A DNA stretch of 64,000 bases from Limnomonas spitsbergensis. Its lineage: Eukaryota; Chlorophyta; Chlorophyceae; Chlamydomonadales. The position numbers and the translations under genes are program-made. Location: positions 124,001 through 188,000 of the forward strand of contig JAYJMM010000019.1 in assembly GCA_037349105.1 (NCBI GenBank), in the 5' to 3' direction. The notes beneath the pieces are model-generated. The model did no database searches. It was not told the origin of the DNA and saw nothing but the letters and a program-made list of their open reading frames with translations. Below, piece by piece: positions 35,965-45,400 of this stretch (position 1 is the first letter of the stretch; every line of letters begins with the position of its first letter).

Positions 35965-37341
35965 TCAGGCTTTCCTATCCCCCTCGCCCTTTCTGGCTGT
36001 CTGCCTCTCTGGGTCTGGCTCATCTTCCTCTCGCGCTGCTTCCTTGGCCACCTTAGCCCTTCGCTGGACTGCCCTCGGGGTGATGATGGCCTCTTCCTTG
36101 CCCGTGGTGTACGAGATGTCATACAGCCCGTTCGCCATGGGCCTGGCTATGCCCCGCTCCATCTGCCTTGTTGCGGGGTCGGTGGCCATGACCTCCACCT
36201 CTGGCTTGTCCATTGCCTCGGCCTCCAGTGCTGCCCTGGCTGCTGCCCTGGCTGCCCTAGTTGCCGCCCCGCCTTGGGCCGCTAGGCTTGTCCCCTCCGT
36301 TGTAGATGGCCCTGCCTCCTGACCGGCTGCCTCGCCCCTGGCGGTGTGTCCAGGCTTGCATCTTGGGCACATCCATTCCCCCTCCGGTACAGACAGCAGC
36401 GCTGGTGTCAGGTAGTCCATGTGCCAGCTGGTGTTGCACGCGTCACACAGAAGCATGACCTCCCCTCGGTCGGGTAGGCGGCAGACTTCACACGATAGGC
36501 TGATGTTTGGCATGGTGGCACCGAAGTCCACCTTTCCTTTAAGGTTGGGCAGGTGGCATGGGGAGCAGTTGACTGCATTATACGTCACTGTCAGGCCGTC
36601 TGCTCCCTCAAGCACCAGGGCTCCCGTCTCCCCCAGCCGCAGCACCCGCAGGATCTCTGGCCTGGCCTTGGGGTCGAGGCTGCGGCGCTCTGACGCATAT
36701 TTGACGTACACGTAGTCCCCCAGTGCATACCGCCTGACCTGGGGGACGTACCCCCCTCTCCGGATCCTGGCGTAGCGCAGCTTGACCCGATGTTGCGCAA
36801 TTTTGAGGTGTTCACCCGGGATTGGGAGCGCCCCCTTGATCCTAGCCACCCTGGCCAGGAGGAGGTCCGCTGCTTCCTCCACCGTAGCCACCCGCGCCGT
36901 GCTCCACAGATCTGCCCCCACCTTGGGGGGGAACACCGGCTTCTGTCCGTACATCACCTCATACGGCGCCATGCGCGTGGCCTGCTGCGGCGAGCACCTG
37001 AAGCCTAGGGCCACCCATGAGACCATCCTGCCCCATGAGTCGTCGTTGCTCCCTTCCTCGCAGCATTTGCGCAAACCGGTCTTGAGGGTTTGGACTGCCC
37101 TCTCGGACAGCCCGTCAGCCTGAGGGTGGTTGGCGGTGGTGGTGCGGTGGCCAATGAAGCAATCAAGTAACATGTCATGGAACTCCCCTTGGAACTCCGT
37201 TCCCTGGTCCGTGACCACCTCTGCGCACCCCCCAAACCGTGCGACCACTTTTTGGAAGAACGCCAAGGCCGTCACACCAGACGCCTTGCTAGGGATGGGG
37301 ATCAACTCAACCCACTTGGAGTAGTGCTCTACGCACACCAT
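35965..37341 (-). pseudogene. Integrase core, linker and complete PHD finger of the decayed element
   Basis: A 458-codon open stretch begins after an in-frame TAA just upstream. It contains the Ty3-type integrase core with 'VTDQGTEFQGEF' (second Asp) and 'NHPQADGLSERAVQTLK' (Glu); the first Asp lies upstream in decayed sequence. A basic linker follows ('YALGDYVYVKYASERR'), then a PHD finger with C4-H-C3 spacing ('CEVC', 'CDAC', 'WHMDYL', 'CPRC'), and a tail ('ARPMANGLYDISYTTG') shared with the young copy. PHD fingers commonly read histone H3 tails, so this one may have directed integration or chromatin binding. About 130 residues (linker plus first half of the PHD finger) are missing from the young copy. 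Confidence 0.85.
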
Positions 37342-37652
37342 GACTTACCGGTTGCCCCTAGGCGTGGTTGTGAATGGCCCACACAGGTCCACTCCCCATC
37401 GAAAAAACAAACCCTCAATGGGGAGGGGGTGCATGTCAGGTTGCGTATGATTGAATATGGATGCCCCTTGCTCTATTGCACACCCCACACTCCTGGACGA
37501 CCTTCTTAATCGCCGCCACTAATACTGCATGACCATGAAGGCCGTGCGGTGGCTGCCGAAATGGCATGTGCTAGCATGTGCCCCCTGGATCACTGCCAAC
37601 CTGTCCTCGGGCCTGGGTACAACGCAGCGTCTGCCATCAGGCATGAGCCTCA

Positions 37653-39002
37653 TCAACACTCCACCTCTCTCTGGCTCCCATAGGAAAGCGCGGCCCTACG
37701 CTGCACCCTGTTCTGCTCCCCTGGTTCCATCCCCGGAGCGTGCACGTTCTGTCGAAGTAATTGCAATACCGGCGCATCCAGCCACACATCCACTTGGGCC
37801 ATTGGTCCCGCAACGCACCCGGGGGGGTCCGCTACTTCTCCTGTGTCGCTGTCCCCATCACTCCCGGGTTCGGCCCCTGCCCCTGGCAGCTTCCCACCTG
37901 GTTCATTCATGTGCGGCATCAGCCCAGTCGGCCGCTGCGGACTCCCCCAAGCACTGTCGGTATGACGCTGCCACTTCCCCGCTGCTTGAGCACGCGTCGC
38001 ATGCGGTAGCGAGGGCATAGTGGGTGGACTTCAGGGTCAATCCTAGTGCGGGGTCACGTTCCGGGCCCCGTAAGCGAGCCTTGCGAGTCATCTCCCATGA
38101 TATAATCTTGGCCACTTCCAGTGCCACGCTGAGCCAGGCTTCTAGGGCCCAGGAATCCATGCATCTGCCCAGGGCTGCCCTCCCACCCTCCTCAGGAAAA
38201 TCTGGGCGGGGCAGCGTGGACCCTACGGCATACCCCATAGCCCTCTCCTTGTCATTGGCGTTTGGCTCATGCAGATCCCCCATGGGCATGTACACTAGCC
38301 CGATCTGCCCGTTCCGAAAGGCGTATGATGCAGGTGTGGCCATCAGGCACGGCAACGCCCGCTTGGGTTGTCCCGACACGTTGATGCGGTACCCGCCATT
38401 GTCTGGGCAAGCTACTACTTGGGCCCTGCTCCCCTCGTCCATGATGTCATCCCATCGTGCGGCCTCTGGGACTTTTGAATAACATATTCAATGTCTGCTT
38501 CCGGGGCCACATTTCCCCAATAGTTTTGCGTGCGGTGGGCATAGGAGCCCACCTGTGCCGCATCGAACAGTGCCGGCCTGCCCAGGATTCTGCACACTTC
38601 ATTGAAAATGTCTACACTGGCCTTCTCACTCCTCTGGTTCAACTGCATGGCTACGTTTTCGATCAGATATGCAGGCGGCCTGGCCTTCTGCAGTATTTGC
38701 AATGTGCCTAGGAACCTGACCAGCGGGAAGAAGGACTTGCTCCTCTCCCCCGCAAGCCCCTTACCTTTGCCTGCAGCCGAGAGGTCGTGGCACTCCGTCT
38801 CATCCTGCTACCACAGGCGCCCCTCCTGGGCCCCTGCCTCTATGAAGTGCGGGGTAGTGATGGCGTACACATCCTGGGGCAGTGTCCTGAATGCGCCCTC
38901 AAAAGCCGATGCGGGGAGCAACATGGGGTACTGCCCTTGCAGCTGCAACAACCTTCCCCCAGCAATCTCCCGCATTGCCGCACTGGTGTTACATTTCAAC
39001 AC
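37653..39002 (-). pseudogene. Cytosine methyltransferase region and integrase zinc-region remnants of the decayed element
   Basis: Broken frames at 38808-39002, 38415-38702, 37903-38442 and 37653-38018 align in order with the methyltransferase and following spacer of the young element. Recognisable pieces are 'ECHDLSAAGKGKGL' (motif IV region), 'AYLIENVAMQLNQRS' (motif VI), 'AQVGSYAHRTQNYWGN' (motif VIII region) and 'NDKERAMGYAVGSTLPRPDF'. At least two frameshifts and a TAG (near 38815) make it non-functional. The Glu-Cys pair in motif IV is shared with the young copy. Confidence 0.85.
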
Positions 39003-40566
39003 AATTGTATGTCATTGGCAGCAGCAGCTGCTCTGAGCAGCCTGGAGCGTATCAAGCTTATTGCAGGGTTTTTCAGGAGGGGAACGGAAGTTGAGGGCCT
39101 TTACCGAGACGTTCTTTTCCTTCGCATGAGGCAATTTATTTGATCTTTGGACCGCATGGTAAAACACCAGTTGTTAATAAGCCGCAAGGGGCATCAATTG
39201 CTTTATGCTAATCCGCGAAGCCGCTTTAATATAAAGTTGGCGGTCCGTTAGAGAAAAGAGGCGAAGCAACTGCAGGGGTAGGTGGACACTGACACAGAGC
39301 ATGACATAAGAATGATGGCATCGTTGTGGGAAAGTAGTGTGGGAAATTGGTATGGCTCACAAGCGAAAATTCTGGGATTTCTGTATTTAGCTGCGCGACA
39401 ATTTGCGAAACCCTTACATGATTAATTAATGCCGATAGACCGCATGTTATTCCGCGCGGGCCAATTGAAACTAAACGGTGCGAAGGCAAATGCCATCTAC
39501 GGTATTCCTGGTACAAAATCAAGAAACGAATCAGGTGACTGAGCTGAATATCGGACTATTGAGGGGGGAAAACCTCAGTTTGACAAGTAATCAGAGGTGC
39601 TGCTGCGCAGCACAAAAAACGGCAGTGCAGTCGGGTATGTGACTTTTCAGAGGGCAGGCGCAGCCAGGTGCGGACGGGGTCACCTGGACCCCATGCAAAC
39701 CCCCTCGCCATACATGTTGCAGGATTTCAAAATATTTGTCACAACTCTATCGCAGGCTAAGTGCGCGTTTTTAATGATGCGTATCGAATTGCGCATAGAG
39801 AAGCGAAGACACAGCTGTCGGCCTGTCGCGTGACACCAGGGGACTGTGTGACGACACCTTACGCGGTTACGCCATCCGCTGTGAGATCCAGCCCTGGTAG
39901 CTGAGTTTCTCATTTCTGCACCTCGGCCTTTGAGGTCTGACAGGAATAACCTTTATAAATACAGCCGGTTGATTTGCGCTGTAGCGCATAAAGTTTCCGG
40001 GACGTTCCAGAAACATCGGGCGGACTGACTGACTGACTGGCGGATACGGGGTGACTCTGGTGGCTTCGCCCCCGCGACCTTCGGCCGCCCGGGGGGGCTC
40101 TGCCGAAAAACGGAAATGGACTGAAACTACGAGTAGTCGCGTCGGAGATGCACATGTACCGTTGTGTCAACTGCAGGTACATCCAGATGACACTTCATAC
40201 TTTCCTTATTCCCAGCTTTTTGCCCGTATCTCATTTATAATTCCCTCCGGCGTTTTCCCCATTTCATCTCCCTGGACCCTTCCCCCCCCCCCCCTCCCAA
40301 CTGAACAGTTAGGCACCCCTGCCGACCAGCCTTTTTGAATTAATCCCTTACATGTGACTTACCATGCGCAAAAGATGTGACTATGGCTTTGAGTGGCTAG
40401 CAATGTTGACTTAATAACAACAACAACAATGGCACGTTCCATGACACAGTGGAGAAGGAAATAATGAGGCAAGCATCGGCCGTTTCAATGCCAGCAAAAT
40501 GTGCTTAACAAAACCAGGACATCACACTTAAAAAACGTAATGTGTAACAGCCATAAGTCATGACAC
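39003..40566. other. Non-coding stretch between two retroelements
   Basis: No gene recognised. It includes a CTGA tetranucleotide run (about 40024-40038), a C-tract (about 40281-40293) and AT-richer DNA. Short open frames have no splice support. Confidence 0.5.
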
Positions 40567-40570
40567 TATG
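40567..40570. other. Candidate target-site duplication (left copy, tatg)
   Basis: The four bases directly left of the element are repeated at 60454-60457 directly right of it. Four bases can match by chance, so the support is moderate. Confidence 0.55.
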
Positions 40571-40794
40571 TGTCGCACCATAAAGCAGTAAACGCGCCAA
40601 TATGGTAAACTCCGTAATCTCCGGTAAAGGCGCCTTAGAGAGGTGTCCTTCTACTCACAAACAGGCTCCTTGTACTTCAGACAAGAGCTGTTAACTGGCT
40701 ACTGTAAGGTTCAGCCCTAGCAGGAAGTCTCTCTGCCTAGGGGTAAGTCTGGGTGTCCCTGTCTCGTGGGTACCGCCCCTACTACTTCACTCGC
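40571..40794 (-). repeat. Outer A repeat (B2 position of a split direct repeat)
   Basis: 224 bp, identical to 41421-41644 except for C/T near 40655/41505. It lies outside the 3' B repeat and forms the 3' terminus of the element (minus strand ...GGTGCGACA). An ordinary LTR element would have host DNA here. Confidence 0.9.
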
Positions 40795-40796
40795 GT

Positions 40797-41418
40797 TGTG
40801 CGCTTCAGGTCCGTGGCGGACTTCTCCCTCACGACAGTGATGGGCGCCTACGGGCAGACTTCGTGACTACTCACTGGCTGCGGGTGCTCAACGAGTTAAG
40901 CCGCTAGATTTGTATTTGGATGTCAGGCAATAGCAAGGGTTGGCGCAGGCCTTCAGGCTGTCTGGTCGCGAACCAGCTGGGCAATCAGGTGCACTTACCG
41001 CGTCGCACGCGGTGAGGGTACGGGACCGTAGACTGCGAACTGCTTGTTCGGCAGGGATCTCGTTCCTCAACTGAGGTCTTGTTCTCTTGCTATCTCAGCG
41101 GAAGCTGAGGTAGTCTTGACTTGTTGTAGGTACTGACTTAAGGTACAACTCGGGTCTCACGCACTGGGTGACGGCCGGAGCTTGTTACAGTAGAGGTCTG
41201 TCCTTTTGAAAGGGACGAAGTAACTAGTTTAGACAATCGCCTGGATACAGGGACCCGGCAGGCCCAATTCAAAGTACGGGACAGCTAAACCCCTGGCGTA
41301 AGCGGGTTTCTAGGTTCCTATTCAAATAAGGAGGATCCGCAGGGAAGCTGCGAAGCCTCCGAGGTCGCAAACTGCGGCCTAAACGGTTTTGGCACGTATA
41401 CCGTAATATACCGTGACA
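40797..41418 (-). repeat. 3' B repeat (LTR-like, A2 position)
   Basis: 622 bp, minus strand TGTCACGG...GCGCACA, with TG...CA ends. It is the same as 59832-60453 apart from one base (A/G near 41232/60267). Minus-strand TGTAA at 41185-41189 is a likely poly(A) signal. Confidence 0.93.
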
Positions 41419-41420
41419 GC

Positions 41421-41644
41421 TGTCGCACCATAAAGCAGTAAACGCGCCAATATGGTAAACTCCGTAATCTCCGGTAAAGGCGCCTTAGAGAGGTGTCCTT
41501 CTACTTACAAACAGGCTCCTTGTACTTCAGACAAGAGCTGTTAACTGGCTACTGTAAGGTTCAGCCCTAGCAGGAAGTCTCTCTGCCTAGGGGTAAGTCT
41601 GGGTGTCCCTGTCTCGTGGGTACCGCCCCTACTACTTCACTCGC
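41421..41644 (-). repeat. Inner A' repeat (B1 position)
   Basis: 224 bp. On the minus strand it starts TGAAGTAGTAGGGG directly after the purine tract and abuts the 3' B repeat through a 2-bp GC spacer. The palindrome GACAGCTGTC spans the A'-B junction (41415-41424). Confidence 0.9.
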
Positions 41645-41657
41645 CCCCCCGCTCCTC
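41644..41657 (-). promoter_or_regulatory. Candidate polypurine tract
   Basis: The minus strand reads GAGGAGCGGGGGGGCGAG just before TGAAGTAG of A'. A purine tract here is where plus-strand synthesis starts in LTR elements, which implies that the replicative LTR begins with A'. A matching C-tract is present at the same place in the decayed copy (about 35339-35346). Confidence 0.65.
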
Positions 41658-41769
41658 AGCGTTAAGCCTATCGGGCATGCGCTAGGAGCCGGAAAAAGGG
41701 GTCGGTACTGTTAGGGAGAAATTTCTGGCAATATGTACACCTCAGAAGATCAAAGTATCAAAGCAAATC

Positions 41770-41935
41770 TGCCTGGTTCAGGCCTGCTACATGCATCTGC
41801 CTGGTTCAGGCTATATACATAAATCTGCCTGGTTCAGGCCGTCTACACGCGTCTGCCTGGTTCAGGCTGCACACACAAATCTGCCTGGTTCAGGCCGTCC
41901 AAACGCATCTGCCTGGTTCAGGCTTTCTTCAAAGC
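41770..41935. repeat. 28-bp tandem repeat (TCTGCCTGGTTCAGGC) in the 3' non-coding region
   Basis: Six copies of TCTGCCTGGTTCAGGCYG plus a variable ~10-bp tail. It lies in the element's 3' non-coding region (41658-42455), which otherwise holds no gene. Similarity to the decayed copy resumes at about 42060 ('CTCGCCCCACTGCGCC'). Confidence 0.85.
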
Positions 41936-42455
41936 AAAATTCACATAATCTCTGCAAGCAATGCGCACATACTGCGCGTCATTCTAAGCATCTCAGTTGC
42001 TCATCACTAAACTTGGCTGTTAATCAGAATCATCAGACCAGGCTAAGTATATCCGCTGCTCTCGCCCCACTGCGCCCTAGACGCCTGGTCTTTTAAGGCC
42101 ACAGGAAATGTGCGCCGCAGCAGCGGCTTCTGCCCCCTTGGTTACTATAACTACTCCACAAAATCAAGTCTTGTTGTCCATGCTCCCGCATATGTACCAC
42201 CGCAGCCTCACTGCTGCGGCTCTGGAGAAACAAATTTTCATAACCCGTTGCTGCTCTAGGTCTTGTCGCCACCTAGCATAAACAGCCATTGACTCGCTGG
42301 CTTCCGGACCAGCATCTGCCGCGCACTAGGACCAGGTGCGCTGTGCCTGAAAGCGTCTTCTGCTGCACCGCCTCTGCCCTTTCCTGTCGGTTGCGGTGTG
42401 AGTACCGTCACATGCTCAGCAGCCTTGCCGCTCTGGGCTCGGCCTTCTATGAGGT

Positions 42456-45400
42456 TCAGGTATCGGTGCACCCTTCAAGTGCCGATTCCTCCTCCTCCTT
42501 CGCTGCTTCTTTGGCCACCTTGGCCCGTCTGGCAACTGCCCTCGGGGTGACATTGGCCTCTCCCCGGCCAGTGGTGTACGAGATGTCGTACAACCCGTTC
42601 GCCATTGGCCTTGCGATGCCCCGCTCCATTTGCCGCGTAGCTGGGTTGGTGGCCATAACCTCCACCTCAGGCCTATCCATGATGTCGGCATCCGGGGCCG
42701 CCCTGGCTGCTGCCCTGGCAGCTGGGCTTGGCCGCCCATGGACGGCTGTGCTGCGCTCTGGCTCTGCAGCGGGCCCTGCTATCTCAGCTGGCCCAGCGAC
42801 CTTGTCGCCCGGCTGGCACCGTGGGCACAACCAATCGCCCTCAGGCACCTCATCAAGAGCTGGTACCAAGCAATCCATGTGCCAACCCGCAACTGGCAGC
42901 GCCTCTTTGATCCTAGCCACTCTGGCCAGGAGTAGGTCCGCTGCCTCCTCTGCTGTTGCCACCTTGGCGGTGCTCCATAGGTCCGCCCCCACTCTGGAGG
43001 GGAACGTGGGTCGTTGCCCAAACAGGACCTCGTATGGCGCCATGCGCGTGGCCTGCTGCGGCGAGCAGCGGAAGCCCAGCGCCACCCATGGTACCATCTT
43101 GTCCCAGGACTCGTCGCTGCTGCCCTCCTGGCAGCACTTGCGCAGTCCTGTCTTGAGAGTCTGGACTGCCCTCTCTGACAGCCCGTCTGCCTGGGGATGA
43201 TTGGCAGAAGTGGTGCGGTGATCAATAAAGCAATCCAGTAACATGTCCTGGAATTCTCCCTGGAACTCTGTTCCCTGGTCAGTCACCACCTCTGCGCAGC
43301 CCCCGAAACGTGCTACCACATTCTGGAAAAAAGCCAAGGCCGTCACATCCGACGCCTTGCTTGGAATGGGGATTAACTCCACCCATTTGGAGTAATGCTC
43401 CACACACACCATCACAAATCGATTGCCCCTGGGCGTGGTGGTGAATGGTCCACACAGGTCCACTCCCCACCGGAAAAATAACCCCTCGATGGGCAGCGGA
43501 TGCAGGTCGGGCTGTATGTGATTGAATGTGGACGCCCTGGCCCGGTCACACACACCACACTCCTGCACCACCTTCCTGACTGCTGCCCTGAGCCCCCTCC
43601 ACCAGTGCTGCTGCATGACCATGAAAGCTGTGCGGTGGCTGCCAAAATGGCCCGTACCGGCATGGGCCTCCTGAATCACTGCCAGCCTGTCCTCTGGCCT
43701 GGGTACTACACATCGTCTTCCGTCAGGCATAAGCCGTATCAACACTCCACCCCTCTCTGATTCCCACAGGAAGGGAGCGGCTCTGCGCTGTACCCTTGCG
43801 TGCTCTCCTAGCTCCGTTCCTGGAGCGTGTATTTTCTCACGTAGGAATCTCAACACTGGCGCATCTGACCACACGTCCACCTTGGCTGGGGTCCCTGCCC
43901 CGAACCCAGGTGGATCACATTCTCCCCCACCGTCAGGGCTCTCAACACTGCCAGCATCTGCTTTGGCCACAGGTGTATTCCCACCTGGTTCCTGCGCTGC
44001 ATCTGCCCAATCTGCCGCAGCTGATTCTCCCAGGCACTGCCTGTACGTCGCTGCCACCTCCCCACTGCCAGAGCACGCGTTCCCTGCGGTAGCAAGGGCG
44101 TAGTGGCTGGACATTAAAGTGGCACCCAGCGCAGGATCCCTGTCCTGGCCTGGCAACCTTGCTCTGCGCACCAGTTCACCCGGTAATATTTTGGCACATT
44201 CAAGTGCCACATTGAACCATGCACTCAGTGCCCACGAATCCAAGCATCTGCCCAAGGCTGCCCTCCTGGCAGCCTCTGGGAAGTCTGGTCGCGGCAACGT
44301 GGAACCTACAGCATACCCCATAGCCCGTTCACGTTCATTGGCATTGGGCTCCTGCAGGTCCCCCATGGGCCTGTACACCATCCCATTCTGCCCATTCCTG
44401 AAAGAATATGACGCGGGAGTCGCCATCAAGCAGGGCAGCACCCTTCTGGGCTGTCCTGTCACATTGATGCGATACCCTCCATTGTCTGGACAGGCGACCA
44501 CCTGGGCCCTGCTGCCCTTGTCCAGAATATCATCCACGACCCCCTCATGGGGCCTGGCCGAAGCGCAAATCACAAACTCGATATCCTCAGACGGGGCTAT
44601 GTTCCCCCAGTAGTTGCGGGTACGGTGGGCGTAAGACCCCACCTGTGCCGCATCAAACAGTGCAGGCGTCCCCAGGACCCTACACACTTCATTGAACCCG
44701 TCTACACTGGCCTTGGTGCTCCTCTGATTCAGCTGCATCGCAACATTCTCAATCAGGTATGCGGGCGGTCTGGACAATTGCAGGACCTGCAAAGTGCCCA
44801 ACAACTTGAACAGCGGGAAGAAGGACTTGCTTCGTTCCCCCGCCAGCCCGCGCCCCTTGCCTGCCGAAGAGAGGTCCTGACACTCCCATCCAGCCACCAT
44901 AAACCACTGGCGCCCATCCTGGGCGCCTGCTCCCCGGAGGTGCTCTGCCGTAATGGCGTACACATCCTGGGGTAGCGCTCTGAACACATCCTCAAACGCT
45001 TTCACCGGAAGCAGCTGGGGAAATCGCTTGTGCAACTGCACCAAACGTCCTCCAGCAATCTCCCTCACTTCTTCGCTGATATCCGCATACAAATACCGAA
45101 CTACTGGAATTCCTGCTTTGAGCACCATTTCCAGCCCAGAGCACATACCTCCAAAGGGCTCAAAGAGGACCACCCCTTCCTTCTCCATGGTCCTCACAGC
45201 CTGTACCGGCAGGCACGCTGTGTCCACCCCTGCGTGTGCGTGAGGCGGTACAACCCGGGGCAGGTCAGACAGTACATCGCTGATCATTGTCCTGGCTCTG
45301 TCTCGGCCACTGAACGCCTGCTCTGCCGTACTGACAGGCTGAGCCTGCTCATCATCCTCAGTGGCGGCAGAGGATATCTCCTGCCCAACCACGCTTGTCG

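Larger units (their letters stand above)
34758..39002 (-). mobile_element. Decayed, 5'-truncated Ty3/gypsy element with methyltransferase and PHD finger
   Basis: Read on the minus strand from 39002 to 34758, this copy aligns in order with the 3' half of the intact element at 40571-60453: methyltransferase, integrase zinc region, integrase core, PHD finger, 3' non-coding region, A-type repeat and part of the B-type repeat. It has stops and frameshifts and is clearly older. It begins abruptly inside the methyltransferase ('REIAGGRLLQLQ', about 39000) and ends at about 34758 in the B-type repeat, next to a minisatellite. It is a close but distinct relative and an independent insertion. It keeps sequence that the young copy has lost (see 35965-37341). 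Confidence 0.9.

Noticed and set aside
40797..41418. Element ending at the B repeats alone (ordinary 622-bp LTRs)
   Set aside because: The flanking bases then show no target duplication and the near-identical outer A segment is unexplained; ends at 40571 and 60453 give matching tatg flanks.
42289..43200. 303-codon and many other plus-strand frames opposite the retroelement polyprotein
   Set aside because: They are antisense shadows of GC-rich coding sequence; the minus-strand frame has clear domains.
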